Counted from the stretch's first letter, positions 1 through 9,810 are shown. The stretch is DNA of 49,710 nucleotides from Paludibacteraceae bacterium (GCA_017625155.1 JAGALP010000001.1:1-49710), one strand, 5' to 3'. A program made the numbers and translations. The notes: a model not told the origin generated them from the letters alone.

Positions 1-1
1 C

Positions 2-133
2 TTTGATTTCCCATTGCAACTTTCTTTGGATTGGCGTCCAAACATCGGTGTTGAAGGTTGGGGAAGTTACGTAGGCTTCAACCCTTATGGTCTTTACAGC
101 GGTATCAGCCTTGGTGTTCGCTACTTGTTCTAA
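2..133 (+). CDS. C-terminal end of an outer-membrane beta-barrel protein (partial)
   Basis: An open frame enters from the left edge and encodes 43 residues ending in RYLF before TAA at 131-133. Alternating hydrophobic/polar strands (LSLDWRPNIGVEGW, GLYSGISLGVRYLF) and the terminal Phe fit the last strands of an outer-membrane barrel recognised by BamA. A strong terminator hairpin follows within 30 nt. Only the end is visible, so the family cannot be named. Confidence 0.6.
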   Translation, partial: FDFPLQLSLDWRPNIGVEGWGSYVGFNPYGLYSGISLGVRYLF

Positions 134-159
134 TAGAATTTTGAAATAGTGAATGTATA

Positions 160-187
160 AATAAGGTGTCCGAGAGGGCACCTTATT
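160..187 (+). terminator. Terminator hairpin after the barrel gene
   Basis: Perfect 9-bp stem AATAAGGTG / CACCTTATT with a 10-nt loop, 27 nt after the stop codon of the rightward partial gene. The T content after the stem is modest (TCTATT). Confidence 0.65.
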
Positions 188-258
188 CTATTAGGTATAT
201 TCTGCATAAAGCAAAAGACAATATAGTGTTTTCTCGGAGCTCAAGATGAGATTCGAAT

Positions 259-287
259 AGTGCGGTTATAGTGCGGTTATTGTGCGG
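259..287. repeat. Short tandem GTGCGGTTAT repeats
   Basis: Two full and one partial copies of TAGTGCGGTTAT in tandem, in the 300-bp space between convergent genes. Nothing else is recognised in 190-365. Function unknown. Confidence 0.4.
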
Positions 288-365
288 TGCGAGTAGAGAA
301 CGTGAAAAGTGAAAACGAGAAATGGAAAGAATCAAAATAAGGAAGTCGAATAACGAACTAATCGC

Positions 366-404
366 TAATAAAAAACAAGGATGCAAGTGTGATTGCATCC
401 TTGT
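366..404 (-). terminator. Rho-independent terminator of nrdJ
   Basis: Perfect 12-bp inverted repeat ACAAGGATGCAA / TTGCATCCTTGT with a 6-nt loop. On the minus strand it is followed by TTTTTTATT. It lies 37 nt past the nrdJ stop codon. Confidence 0.85.
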
Positions 405-441
405 CATATTTGGGCTTTAAGCGATTTGCCTTTTGCCTCTC

Positions 442-3000
442 TTATCCTCCGCAACGGCTATATCCACACTCGCGGCAGTGCATACAGCCCTCTTCGAAGA
501 TTAAAGCATTACCGCAGTTAGGACAAGACTGACCTTGTACCACTGTACCATCTTGGATATACTTCTTGAGCGCACGCTCCACACCTACTTTCCAAGAGTT
601 GATGGACTCAGAATCCATTTGGAGTGAACTAATCATCTTGATAACTTGGTCAATAGGCATACCATAACGCAAGACGCCAGAGATGAGCTTAGCATAGTTC
701 CAGAACTCTTTGTCGAACTTGTAGCTCAAGCCCTCCATAGTAGTCTTGAAGCCACGTGAATTGACAAATTGGAAGTCATAGCGCTTGGTACCATCCTCTT
801 GTACCACACGGATAATCTTACCTTTGGTTACTGACTTAGGCAGCAAAATACCCTCCTCATCGTCTGCAAGACCAGTAAAGATTTCGTATGGCACACCATC
901 CTTCAAACCAACAAAGGCAATCCATTTATCCTTATTATTTTGGAAGCGAACCACATCACACTCCAATTCCGCAGGACGCACGCGCACCTTATTATCGAAG
1001 CAAACGCAATTCTTCTCATCTTTCTTGTTGTCCTCTTTCTTCTTCTCCTTGATGCCTTCCAATACACCAGTACGTGAGCCATCGCGATAAACCGTACAGC
1101 CCTTGCAGCCACAACGCCAAGCCTCTTCATAGAGTTTGCCAACCAACTCTTCGCTCACATCGTTAGGCAAGTTGATGGTTACTGAGATAGAGTGATCCAC
1201 CCACTTTTGGATAGCACCTTGCATTTGCACCTTCTCCATCCAATCCACATCGTTTGCAGTAGCCTTGTAGTATGGCGATTTTTGCACTAACTCGTCGATT
1301 TCTGCAGGAGTATAGCGGTGAGCAGGATCATACTCATAGCCATTAGCTTGCATCCAAGTGATGAACTTATGGTGGAATACTACATACTCCTCGAAGCTAT
1401 CACCCACCTCATCCACGAGGTCCACGTGCACGTTCTTATCATTTGGATTCACCTTGCGGCGACGGCGATATACAGGTTGGAACACTGGCTCGATACCACT
1501 GGTGGTTTGGGTCATGATACTAGTAGTACCTGTAGGCGCAATGGTCAAGCAGGCGATATTGCGGCGACCGTATTGAGTCATCAGTGCGTATAATTCAGGA
1601 TCAGCCTCTTTGATGCGTTGGATATATGGGTTATTCTCCTCGCGCTTAGCATCATATACCTTGAATGCACCACGCTCCTTAGCCATCATTACGCTACTGC
1701 GGTATGCAGCCAAAGCCAATGTCTTGTGTACCTCTACAGAGAATGCAGTAGCCTCTGGTGTACCATAACGCAAGCCCATAGCAGCCAACATATCTCCCTC
1801 TGCGGTAGTGCCCACACCAGTACGGCGACCTTGAGTGGTCTTTGCCAGAATCTTCTCCCAGAGCTCGCGCTCGGTACGTTTGATGCTCTCTGCCTCTGGG
1901 TCAGAACCTACCTTAGCCAAAATCTTCTCAATCTTCTCCACCTCAAGATCAATGATATCATCCATCATGCGTTGAGCTACAGCCACATGCTTCTTGAAGA
2001 GGTCAAAATCGAACTCAGCTTGTGCTGTAAATGGATTCTTTACGTAACTATAGAGGTTGATAGCCAAAAGACGGCAACTATCATATGGACACAATGGAAT
2101 CTCGCCACATGGATTGGTGCTGACAGTCTTATAACCTAAATCTGCATAGCAGTCAGGTACAGACTCACGGGTAATGGTATCCCAGAACAGCACACCTGGC
2201 TCTGCAGATTTCCATGCATTGTGAATCACTTTCTTCCACAATTTGGCAGCATCTACTTCCTTTGTATAGGTAGGATTCTCTGCATCAATTGGATATTTTT
2301 GCACATATGGCAGATTATTGATAGCAGCCTCCATAAAATCATCATGCATCTTCACCGACACATTGGCACCTGTGACCTTACCAGACTCCATCTTAGCATC
2401 AATAAATGCCTCGCTATCAGGGTGTTTTACACTTACGCTAAGCATCAACGCACCACGACGACCATCCTGAGCCACCTCACGAGTAGAGTTGCTATAACGC
2501 TCCATAAATGGCACCAAACCCGTAGAGGTCAATGCTGAGTTCTTCACAGGGCTACCGTGAGGACGGATATGGCTGAGGTCATGCCCTACTCCACCACGAC
2601 GCTTCATCAGTTGCACTTGCTCCTCATCAATCTGGATAATCGCACCATAACTATCGGCACTACCATCCTGACCTATCACGAAGCAGTTGCTCAAACTTGC
2701 CACTTGAAAATCATTACCAATACCAGTCATAGGACTTCCCGCTGGTACGATATACTTAAAATCGCGTAATAATTCAAACAACTCTGCCTCTGCCATTGGA
2801 TTGGCATACTTGCTCTCAATACGCGCGATTTCACCTGCCAAACGATGATGCATATCGTCTGGGGTCAATTCATACAAATTACCAAATGAGTCTTTCAACG
2901 CATACTTGGTACTCCAAACACGAGCAGCCAACTCATCTCCACCGAAATAACTCACCGACGCTTGTTCTGCTTCTTTTTGTGTATAAACCTTTTTCTCCAT
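442..3000 (-). CDS. nrdJ: Adenosylcobalamin-dependent (class II) ribonucleoside-diphosphate reductase
   Basis: Reduces ribonucleotides to deoxyribonucleotides using coenzyme B12, independently of oxygen. The 852-aa product shows class II hallmarks: the SLSNCFVIG region with an active-site Cys, NPCGEIPL, IAPTGTTS, an internal CGCKGC motif followed by a lysine-rich linker and a TSCPD-like region, and a C-terminal zinc-ribbon-like tail (CPNCGN...CMHCRECGYSRCGG) that probably shuttles electrons. I choose the ATG at 3000 (MEKKVYTQ) because the longer frame adds only nine poorly conserved residues. It is a single-gene unit with its own promoter (-7 box at 3100) and terminator (366-404). No cobalamin riboswitch was recognised in the 100-nt leader. 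Confidence 0.93.
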   Translation of the reverse strand: MEKKVYTQKEAEQASVSYFGGDELAARVWSTKYALKDSFGNLYELTPDDMHHRLAGEIARIESKYANPMAEAELFELLRDFKYIVPAGSPMTGIGNDFQVASLSNCFVIGQDGSADSYGAIIQIDEEQVQLMKRRGGVGHDLSHIRPHGSPVKNSALTSTGLVPFMERYSNSTREVAQDGRRGALMLSVSVKHPDSEAFIDAKMESGKVTGANVSVKMHDDFMEAAINNLPYVQKYPIDAENPTYTKEVDAAKLWKKVIHNAWKSAEPGVLFWDTITRESVPDCYADLGYKTVSTNPCGEIPLCPYDSCRLLAINLYSYVKNPFTAQAEFDFDLFKKHVAVAQRMMDDIIDLEVEKIEKILAKVGSDPEAESIKRTERELWEKILAKTTQGRRTGVGTTAEGDMLAAMGLRYGTPEATAFSVEVHKTLALAAYRSSVMMAKERGAFKVYDAKREENNPYIQRIKEADPELYALMTQYGRRNIACLTIAPTGTTSIMTQTTSGIEPVFQPVYRRRRKVNPNDKNVHVDLVDEVGDSFEEYVVFHHKFITWMQANGYEYDPAHRYTPAEIDELVQKSPYYKATANDVDWMEKVQMQGAIQKWVDHSISVTINLPNDVSEELVGKLYEEAWRCGCKGCTVYRDGSRTGVLEGIKEKKKEDNKKDEKNCVCFDNKVRVRPAELECDVVRFQNNKDKWIAFVGLKDGVPYEIFTGLADDEEGILLPKSVTKGKIIRVVQEDGTKRYDFQFVNSRGFKTTMEGLSYKFDKEFWNYAKLISGVLRYGMPIDQVIKMISSLQMDSESINSWKVGVERALKKYIQDGTVVQGQSCPNCGNALIFEEGCMHCRECGYSRCGG

Positions 3001-3099
3001 GATATATTTTTTGTTTAGTTTGTTCACGTAAGTAGCTTCGCGTTGATAGCTAAAGCGTTAGGAGCTGAAGCGTTTTTCATGATGACGCGAAATCGGTTG

Positions 3100-3131
3100 C
3101 AAAGGTACAACATATTTATGATATGTGCAAA
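3100..3131 (-). promoter_or_regulatory. Bacteroidota-type promoter of nrdJ
   Basis: Minus strand reads TTTG (3128-3131), a 20-nt spacer, then TACCTTTG (3100-3107), matching the primary-sigma consensus TTTG-N19-21-TAnnTTTG. The leader to the chosen start is about 95 nt and contains a long-range TTCGCGT/ACGCGAA inverted repeat. Confidence 0.85.
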
Positions 3132-3179
3132 TATTTTTACATAAAAAGTTTTCAACAAGCACGTGAAGTTGTCCAAAAT

Positions 3180-3218
3180 AAAAGTGCAAATCGCTGATAA
3201 TTAGCAATTTGCACTTTT
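3180..3218 (-). terminator. Terminator of the coaX-lptC-thioesterase operon
   Basis: Perfect 12-bp stem AAAAGTGCAAAT / ATTTGCACTTTT, with an inner GCT/AGC extension, followed by T-rich sequence on both strands. It lies 38 nt downstream of the thioesterase stop codon and also insulates the nrdJ promoter. Confidence 0.85.
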
Positions 3219-3255
3219 TATAAACACCCAAAAGTTTTCCCTTTTGTAAAAGTTA

Positions 3256-4032
3256 TCAACAACTTACATTTTCTATTTGTGAAATTTTTGCACTACAACA
3301 TGTTGTACCATTTTCGTCCACTTGCTGGTATTGGACTGCATCAGATGTCTTCAAAAATCTAGTCCACATCTTATCCCCTTGATAGAGTTCTTTCACGTAG
3401 TTGATATCCAACCGAAATGGCTTTTGGTTGTCGTATGCCTGCTGTGCATTGACCATCCATTCTAAATACTTACACGAATTGCAATGACGATTATAATCTA
3501 CATCAGAATACTGTATCTCATGCAACACCTCACCTGCGACTCCGCCTTCATTTTCAATATCATCCAGCAGAATTGGGCGAAGACGTGGTGCACGTGCCAT
3601 ATTCAGTACTTCGCCATCCACAGACCCATCAAACATCTTATGATCAAAGATATTGACAATCTCGCGAGATGTCAAATCCAATACTGCCCACACCGTCTTT
3701 GCACAACCGATTAGCCTTAACGCTTGATTATCGGATGCTGACTCCTTTATATATATACGAAAATCACGAACAGACAACATATGGGCATTGCGCTCGATCC
3801 ACGTCTCGATGACCATCTCTTCGCCATGTTTAGGCAAATAGAGCATCTCCATATTCAAATGCGTGATAATCCATGTATAATTCATAGGAAGCAGCATAGG
3901 AATACCTATCCCCATCTCATCTGCCACCTTGCCCGCCACATTAAGCAGGTAATTTTCCATCGTGTACAAACGCAATCGACGCGTAGCATCGACGTCTTGG
4001 TAGGGGACAATATAATTATATCTATATTTCAT
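3256..4032 (-). CDS. Acyl-ACP thioesterase (FatA/FatB-like, double hot-dog)
   Basis: The 258-aa product resembles bacterial acyl-[acyl-carrier-protein] thioesterases, which release fatty acids from ACP. It starts with the first hot-dog (VPYQDVDATRRLRLYTMENYL). The second hot-dog contains YSDVDYNRHCNSCKYLEWM, which carries the typical D-x-N-x-H-x-N/S...Y..W active-site pattern. It is the last gene of an operon, 32 nt after lptC and just before a strong terminator. Bacteroidales commonly keep such a gene beside envelope functions; a role in membrane lipid or LPS acyl supply is inference. The chosen ATG gives normal family length. Confidence 0.85.
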   Translation of the reverse strand: MKYRYNYIVPYQDVDATRRLRLYTMENYLLNVAGKVADEMGIGIPMLLPMNYTWIITHLNMEMLYLPKHGEEMVIETWIERNAHMLSVRDFRIYIKESASDNQALRLIGCAKTVWAVLDLTSREIVNIFDHKMFDGSVDGEVLNMARAPRLRPILLDDIENEGGVAGEVLHEIQYSDVDYNRHCNSCKYLEWMVNAQQAYDNQKPFRLDINYVKELYQGDKMWTRFLKTSDAVQYQQVDENGTTCCSAKISQIENVSC

Positions 4033-4064
4033 AAACGTTCAACTATGGTTGGACATACATCATA

Positions 4065-4652
4065 TCATTCCTTGATAGGAAAGACGCCAGTGGGGCGCAA
4101 TATGGTATATTGTGTCAACTCCTGATTAGAGCGGAAGCCCACCCCTTGGATAATAGATGCCTCGCGCGTGATAATAATAGAGGAGTCCGAATAGATTGAT
4201 TCCGATTTTTGATCCCAGAAGAGCAATGGTGTATCAAATTGTTCGCCCTCAAGGTTCATAGCATGCACATTACCACGCAACATCCATCGCTGTGCTGGCT
4301 CATTATAGAAAGCGTAATCCGACTCAATACTTGCATCTGCTTCCAAATTCTCATTAAATTTCTCCAGATAGATACCATCAGGAAATTCCCAATGTGGGGT
4401 ATCTGCTTTGTCAAACACTTTCCATGTCTGCGCTTTGATGCGATAACGCACTACCCCCGAGTCGGAAATAATAGTGGTCACATCGCTTGCCTCCAAAACC
4501 GCCATAGATGCTCGATCTGTAATGGCATCTGCACGCAAACGCACATCACGACGGCGGCAACCTACAATAACCAACACCAAGAGAACCATCAGCATGATTC
4601 TCTTGGCTGTTAATCGTTGTAAAAATTGAGATAGTTTCAAAGTATCAAGCAA
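4065..4652 (-). CDS. lptC: LPS export periplasmic protein LptC
   Basis: LptC is a bitopic inner-membrane protein that passes lipopolysaccharide from LptB2FG to LptA. The 195-aa protein has one N-terminal hydrophobic segment (about residues 20-32, MLMVLLVLVIVGC), then a beta-rich periplasmic domain with the usual spacing: DVTTIISDSGVVRYRIKA, WEFPDGIYLEKF, ASIESDYAFYNEPAQRW, GNVHAMNLEG. The Cys directly after the hydrophobic stretch could be a lipobox, as in many Bacteroidota LptC. It begins 15 nt after the TPR gene, in one operon with coaX and the barrel gene. Confidence 0.85.
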   Translation of the reverse strand: MLDTLKLSQFLQRLTAKRIMLMVLLVLVIVGCRRRDVRLRADAITDRASMAVLEASDVTTIISDSGVVRYRIKAQTWKVFDKADTPHWEFPDGIYLEKFNENLEADASIESDYAFYNEPAQRWMLRGNVHAMNLEGEQFDTPLLFWDQKSESIYSDSSIIITREASIIQGVGFRSNQELTQYTILRPTGVFPIKE

Positions 4653-4667
4653 TCAATACGCTTAATA

Positions 4668-6038
4668 TTACTCAGCCTTCGAACGGCAAGTGGTGGTTCT
4701 ATTTACCCAACCACCAACGCGGTAAGGTGAGCCTTCGTTCAGGTCGCGGTGGAAGAATACATCCTCTTTGCTTGGGAAGTATTGACGATAAGTAGCAATC
4801 AATTTGTTAGCATCGCTAGCACAAGAAGCATCTACAGATTTCGCCTTTTGGAACATATCGCATGCTACCCAGAACACCGAACGAGCCAAGATTGGATCGT
4901 CAGATACCTTTGCACTGGCATAGCAAATACCCATCAACAAATAGCAACGACCATCCTCTGGGGCAATATCCAATGCCTGTTGTGCATAACTAACACCTTG
5001 TTGATAGTTCTTCAACGACACATATACATTTGCCAAACGATAGAGGTAATCCGCTTTATCATCTTCGTTAGCCACCAAAGATAGTGCTTGCTTATAGTAT
5101 TCTACAGCACCTGCAAAATCGCCTTTCTTGATACACATTTGTGCACAACCAGCAGCCGACTCATCGGTTGGTTGCAATTTGTGAGCATGCTCTGCAGCAG
5201 CAAAATACACATCGCTCTCTGTACAACCCAAACGACGATAGAGTTTCATGATAGAACCCAATTTATCCAAATCATTGGCACTCTCAGCCACCACACTAGC
5301 GTACATTTGATCCATCTGACCGCAGTCGGCAGCACCAGATGCTGCATATAGACGATCTATATATGCCTTTTGGCTAGCAGCATGCTCTGCGTTCTTACCA
5401 CCAGCAACAGCGATTTGATCCAACGCAGCAGAAGCCATCTGATAATCGGCTAAGAATTGTTCACCATATTGATCAGTATTGGATTTGTAGAGATTGTAAC
5501 TTACCTCTACAAACTTACGAAGTACTGTAATTTGTGCCTTCGCACCCAAAGCAGTTACAGACTCTTTCAACCAACCATATGCAGGCAAAGCCAATTCATC
5601 TTCTGGAAAATACGTCAAATAATCCATTGCCTTCAAACCTAACACATAGCTATCTGGATATTTTGCCTCATCAAAATACTTGATACGATCATCGTGCAAC
5701 TGCATGATTGAATCACGCAACGCTTTGCGCACATTCTCATCAGTAGTTTGTTGATAACGATAGCCCAAAATCTCGGCACCATCAGTATAGATGGCTTTGT
5801 TAAGATCTGGACGACTTTGGTAAACTGGCAACCAGAAACCATAAGCCTCCTCAAATTGTTTGTTTTTAACAGATTCGTGGAAAAGCGATAAATTAATCAT
5901 GCACTCCTCGTCTGTCAACGTAGTTACTACTGGCGCAACCACCTCTGGTTCAGCACCTTTCTTTTTCTTTTTTGACTTTTGTGCAAAACCCGCCATTGGA
6001 ATAGCGAAGCACAATGCGATTAATAGTACTTTTTTCAT
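4668..6038 (-). CDS. Periplasmic tetratricopeptide-repeat protein
   Basis: The 456-aa protein has a cleavable signal peptide (MKKVLLIALCFAIPMAGFAQ) and then a lysine-rich stretch (KSKKKKKG). Several TPR-like helical pairs follow, clearest at about residues 295-375 (A.YYKQAL..., YRLANVYVSLKNYQQGVSYAQQALDIAPEDGRCYLLMGICYA). It belongs to a family commonly found in Bacteroidales between the coaX-linked barrel gene and lptC. The precise function is unknown; a scaffold role in envelope assembly is inferred from its neighbours. It is 28 nt from the upstream gene and 15 nt from the downstream gene, in one transcript. Confidence 0.8.
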   Translation of the reverse strand: MKKVLLIALCFAIPMAGFAQKSKKKKKGAEPEVVAPVVTTLTDEECMINLSLFHESVKNKQFEEAYGFWLPVYQSRPDLNKAIYTDGAEILGYRYQQTTDENVRKALRDSIMQLHDDRIKYFDEAKYPDSYVLGLKAMDYLTYFPEDELALPAYGWLKESVTALGAKAQITVLRKFVEVSYNLYKSNTDQYGEQFLADYQMASAALDQIAVAGGKNAEHAASQKAYIDRLYAASGAADCGQMDQMYASVVAESANDLDKLGSIMKLYRRLGCTESDVYFAAAEHAHKLQPTDESAAGCAQMCIKKGDFAGAVEYYKQALSLVANEDDKADYLYRLANVYVSLKNYQQGVSYAQQALDIAPEDGRCYLLMGICYASAKVSDDPILARSVFWVACDMFQKAKSVDASCASDANKLIATYRQYFPSKEDVFFHRDLNEGSPYRVGGWVNRTTTCRSKAE

Positions 6039-6066
6039 TTTCTTATATTTAATATTTGTTACTTAA

Positions 6067-7287
6067 TTACAATTTACGCTTAAAGAACCAATGCTCTGCA
6101 ATGGCGGCATTCACCACAAAACGTAAGTAGTTTTCATTCATCTGACCTGCTGCAAATCCCCTTCTGCCATATTCAAACGTAGTATTTACTACTGTACCTA
6201 TCGTACGCAAAGGGAAACCAAAACCCATCGTTACTGCCAAATGAGGTTGTTCAAACTGCGTAGTATATGAGGTTGCATAACTTGCACCCACGCGCCAAGA
6301 CATCCTATCCAAAAATCTTCTACCCATAGGATCATGCCTATATTCCGCTCCGAAAGCCCAACGATGACGAGTTGCCAAAGCATCATTCTTATTGAAATAC
6401 AACACATTAGCCCAATCTTGGCATTGATAATCCAATGCCAATGTAATACGGTCGCCATAAGTATAACTCAATCCTGCACCATACACCATCGGCATCTCAA
6501 AACCAGCATCCATCGTTGTTACTGTATCTGCAGAATTAGTTTCTATTTGTTGATATTCGCAACGAGAAAAACGTTGTTTATTCTCAAACATTCCACCCAA
6601 CACCACAGCATGTTTACCAAAAGTGTGAAACAACTGCACACCATATCGCAGACGCAAACTATTCACATGCAAGTAATCACCTTGATCTACCGACTTCAAA
6701 TTAGCGTCAGCAAAGGTCAAAGCACGTTTTTGAGTCGTTTCACCGAACATATAGTACACATTCGCTCCCAACGCTACCCAATCGCAAATATTCACACTTA
6801 AACCACCATACACTTGGGTGAAACCTCCTTCACCACTATAAGTCTTGGTGTATTGATGTCCCGAAGTGGTGGAATCCGATAAAGCAAAGTTATATCCCAC
6901 TGCCGAATATGGCGTCACACCCACTGACATCGCTACATAGCGACGCCACAATGGAAATTGCATTGTGATATACTCTAAGTTTCCATTCATACGGTTGCGC
7001 TGACCATTCATATCTCCATAATTCGTATAGAGAAAAGATCCCGCTATATCAAACATAAACGTTAAGGAATCACCACCAGTGTACGAAGCTGGCTGAGAGG
7101 GGTTAATCGCTTTATTCGAACGCATACCCGTACCTACTCCACCCATCGCACGATAAGCACCAGGTAGATTGTCATTCAACTCTCCATAGCCAAATCTCGA
7201 AGATGGTGATGAGGTCGCATTCTGCGCCCACGCTCCCACCAGCATCATCGATGCCACAACCATTACTATATATCTTTTTATTCGCAT
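6067..7287 (-). CDS. Outer-membrane beta-barrel protein of the coaX operon
   Basis: The 406-aa protein has a signal peptide (MRIKRYIVMVVASMMLVGAWAQ) and an N-terminal motif typical of Bacteroidales barrels (SSRFGYGELNDNLPGAYRAMGG...INPSQPASYTGGDSLTF). Many amphipathic strands follow, ending in AEHWFFKRKL. It resembles the FadL/PorV-like barrel proteins encoded next to coaX in this order. The substrate is not known. It starts 15 nt after coaX, so translation is probably coupled within the operon. Confidence 0.8.
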   Translation of the reverse strand: MRIKRYIVMVVASMMLVGAWAQNATSSPSSRFGYGELNDNLPGAYRAMGGVGTGMRSNKAINPSQPASYTGGDSLTFMFDIAGSFLYTNYGDMNGQRNRMNGNLEYITMQFPLWRRYVAMSVGVTPYSAVGYNFALSDSTTSGHQYTKTYSGEGGFTQVYGGLSVNICDWVALGANVYYMFGETTQKRALTFADANLKSVDQGDYLHVNSLRLRYGVQLFHTFGKHAVVLGGMFENKQRFSRCEYQQIETNSADTVTTMDAGFEMPMVYGAGLSYTYGDRITLALDYQCQDWANVLYFNKNDALATRHRWAFGAEYRHDPMGRRFLDRMSWRVGASYATSYTTQFEQPHLAVTMGFGFPLRTIGTVVNTTFEYGRRGFAAGQMNENYLRFVVNAAIAEHWFFKRKL

Positions 7288-7301
7288 ATTCTCCTAAAAA
7301 A

Positions 7302-8042
7302 CTAAGCACCATGCATATTGTATTCCAATATCTTGTTCAATCCAATCAGCACCAGATTGGGCTCATGGCGCATACCATCTTTCACACCATTTAATATATA
7401 AGGTGCATGTCCACCCGTAGCAAATGCCACAAAGTCTATTCCCTGCTCACTCAAGGCGCGCATGTAGCCTTTCACCTCAAACACCACCCCTCGTACCACA
7501 CCTGCAGCAATAGCTTCTTTAGTATTCTTTCCAAACAGAGGTGTCAGAGCATTTTGCTCTACCTCTACTTTGGGCAAGCGCTTGGTCATCTGGTTCAATG
7601 CCGTCAAGCGCATCTTAATACCCGGGGCGATATTACCACCCAAATACCCTTGCTCAGCCGACACAAAGTCATAGGTCACTGCCGAACCAGCATCTACTAT
7701 CAGCAGGTTCTGCCCAGGGCACAAATGTGCCGCCCCTACGGCAGCTGCTATGCGATCGTGTCCCAGCGTCTCTGGCGTCTGATAGCAGTTCTTGATGGGC
7801 AATGGTGTCAAGTGGTCAAACAGCACGAACTTCTTCGACAATCGATTGAGCGCATTGATCACAGCAGGCTCCATGTTCGCCACCGACGATACGATGCTCT
7901 GCGTAATCGGATACAACGAGAACAAACGCTCCACATCGGCACTCGTAAACGATTTATATAGCAGATTCTTTACGATACGACCGTCTTTCTTAAAAAGCGC
8001 TATTTTCGTTCTCGAATTCCCTTGATCAATACACAAATTCAT
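7302..8042 (-). CDS. coaX: Type III pantothenate kinase
   Basis: Phosphorylates pantothenate in the first step of coenzyme A synthesis in the cytosol. The 246-aa product has the ASKHA-fold motifs of CoaX: the N-terminal phosphate loop (DQGNSRTKIALF, residues 6-17), ETLGHDRIAAAVGA, the catalytic and phosphate region IVDAGSAVTYDFV, and YLGGNIAPGIKMR. Type III kinases are not inhibited by CoA. It starts 58 nt after the acyl-CoA synthetase stop codon and leads into the envelope genes of the same operon. Confidence 0.95.
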   Translation of the reverse strand: MNLCIDQGNSRTKIALFKKDGRIVKNLLYKSFTSADVERLFSLYPITQSIVSSVANMEPAVINALNRLSKKFVLFDHLTPLPIKNCYQTPETLGHDRIAAAVGAAHLCPGQNLLIVDAGSAVTYDFVSAEQGYLGGNIAPGIKMRLTALNQMTKRLPKVEVEQNALTPLFGKNTKEAIAAGVVRGVVFEVKGYMRALSEQGIDFVAFATGGHAPYILNGVKDGMRHEPNLVLIGLNKILEYNMHGA

Positions 8043-8100
8043 GCCTCTAATCTCTAAACTCTAAACAGTAGCGAAGCGTCCTCTAAACTCAAGCGGCTTC

Positions 8101-9771
8101 TTACGCCTCGTAAAGAAAGCGCTTAATACTCTTCTTAGGTGTTTTTTCAAACTCATGCGGATAGAGTTTGAACACATTTATTTGCTCATATGCCGCCAAT
8201 TGTTGGTTTACCAATTTGCGATTCTCTTCCATCGCCACTTCTAATTGCTCTTGCGTCAGTTTATCTGCATCTACTGCCTCAAAATCAGGACATACTAACG
8301 CCACTAAACGAGCGTCTTCCTTCTGCAATACCAATGACTCCAACACGTATGGCATATTGTTGATCTTTGCCTCAATCTCCTCTGGATAGATATTCTGACC
8401 ACTTGGGCCAAGCAGCATCGTCTTGCAACGCCCCTTAATGTAGATAAAACCATCTTCATCTATCGTACCCAAATCACCAGTACGCAACCAACCATCCTCA
8501 GTGAAACTCTCTTTCGTAGCTTGCTCGTTCTTATAGTACCCCATCATCACATTCTCGCCACGCACCTGAATCTCACCCACGCCATCTGCATCTGGATTAG
8601 ATATACGCGCCTCCATGAATCCTCTCAACACCTGACCACAGGACTGACTTCTAAACTCTGTCCATGGGGTAAAACTGATGAGCGGAGCAGTCTCTGTCAT
8701 ACCATAACCTATCGTGATTGGGAACTTAATGCGACGCAAGAACGCCTCCACTTCCGCATTCAATGGTGCTCCACCAATAATGATTTGCGAGAATTCACCA
8801 CCAAAAGCCGTCATCAGTTTCTCGCGTATCTTACCCAATACCACTTGATCCAACAATGGCACTTTCAACACCCAACTCACAGGATTCTTCGAAATCTGTG
8901 GCTGAATCATTTTTTTGTAAATCTTCTCCAATATCAGTGGAACCGATAATATCACCGTTGGCTTCACTTCAGCAAAGGCTTTCAGCAATATCTTAGCAGA
9001 TGGGGTACGACCTATCAAATAGGTATGTCCTCCCGCTGCCAAACACGCCAAGAAGTCAAATGCACAACCATATGCATGTGCCAATGGCAAGAATGCCACA
9101 TGACGGCAACCTGGGAATACCAATTTCGTGGTCAAGCCAAAAACAACATTTCCTGCCAACGCATTCATCGGCGTCATCACACCCTTACTAAAGCCCGTTG
9201 TACCTGAGGTATAGTTGATGGATGCCAACTCCGCATTGCTGCGCTCAATGTACACCACATCATCCTTGCTAAACCCATTAGGATACGCCTCTGCAAACAA
9301 GTCTTCAATCGTCATCTTATCTACAGCTTGCTCCATTGGCAAACGGCTGAGAATCATGTCCATGTTATTCAGCGATAGTACCGCTCTCAGCTCAGGCACT
9401 TGCTCCGCATCAATGTTCTCCCAAATCAAGTCGGTGATAAACAGCAGTTTACTCTCCGAGTGATTCACAATATGGATAGCATCATTCGACTTGAAGTCTT
9501 GCAGTATAGGCACGATTATCGCACCATAAGTCACCGTTGCCAAGAAAGTTGTCACCCAATTTGCATTATTCTTGCCCATCACAGCAATTCTATCACCTTC
9601 TCCTATACCAGCTTGCTTGAACAGCAAATGCAACTTAGCCACATTCTCAGCCATCTGAGCATAGGTCAAAGTATTGCTTGTGCCATAATCGGTCACAGCT
9701 TCCAAATCCCAATTCTCACGAAACGACTTCTCGTAAATCTTTATCAGATTTTCTTCAGGTTTGCTTAGCAT
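8101..9771 (-). CDS. Long-chain fatty acid-CoA ligase (AMP-binding)
   Basis: Activates fatty acids by adenylation, then thioester formation with CoA or possibly ACP. The 556-aa product has the ANL-superfamily motifs in order: A3 SINYTSGTTGFSKGVM, A5 YGMTETAPLISF, A7 WLRTGDLGTIDEDGF, A8 KGRCKTMLLGPSGQNIYPEEIE, and a C-terminal lysine (TPKKSIKRFLYEA) like the catalytic A10 Lys. It lacks a signal peptide and is probably peripheral to the membrane. It follows the 145-aa gene by 39 nt and precedes coaX, so fatty acid activation and CoA supply share a transcript. Confidence 0.88.
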   Translation of the reverse strand: MLSKPEENLIKIYEKSFRENWDLEAVTDYGTSNTLTYAQMAENVAKLHLLFKQAGIGEGDRIAVMGKNNANWVTTFLATVTYGAIIVPILQDFKSNDAIHIVNHSESKLLFITDLIWENIDAEQVPELRAVLSLNNMDMILSRLPMEQAVDKMTIEDLFAEAYPNGFSKDDVVYIERSNAELASINYTSGTTGFSKGVMTPMNALAGNVVFGLTTKLVFPGCRHVAFLPLAHAYGCAFDFLACLAAGGHTYLIGRTPSAKILLKAFAEVKPTVILSVPLILEKIYKKMIQPQISKNPVSWVLKVPLLDQVVLGKIREKLMTAFGGEFSQIIIGGAPLNAEVEAFLRRIKFPITIGYGMTETAPLISFTPWTEFRSQSCGQVLRGFMEARISNPDADGVGEIQVRGENVMMGYYKNEQATKESFTEDGWLRTGDLGTIDEDGFIYIKGRCKTMLLGPSGQNIYPEEIEAKINNMPYVLESLVLQKEDARLVALVCPDFEAVDADKLTQEQLEVAMEENRKLVNQQLAAYEQINVFKLYPHEFEKTPKKSIKRFLYEA

Positions 9772-9810
9772 AATCTTTCTTACAAATTCAAGATTCTTGA
9801 TCCATAAATC

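Noticed and set aside
3001-3100. Cobalamin riboswitch upstream of nrdJ
   Set aside because: The leader is only about 95 nt and no B12-box-like sequence is visible; only an inverted repeat is seen.
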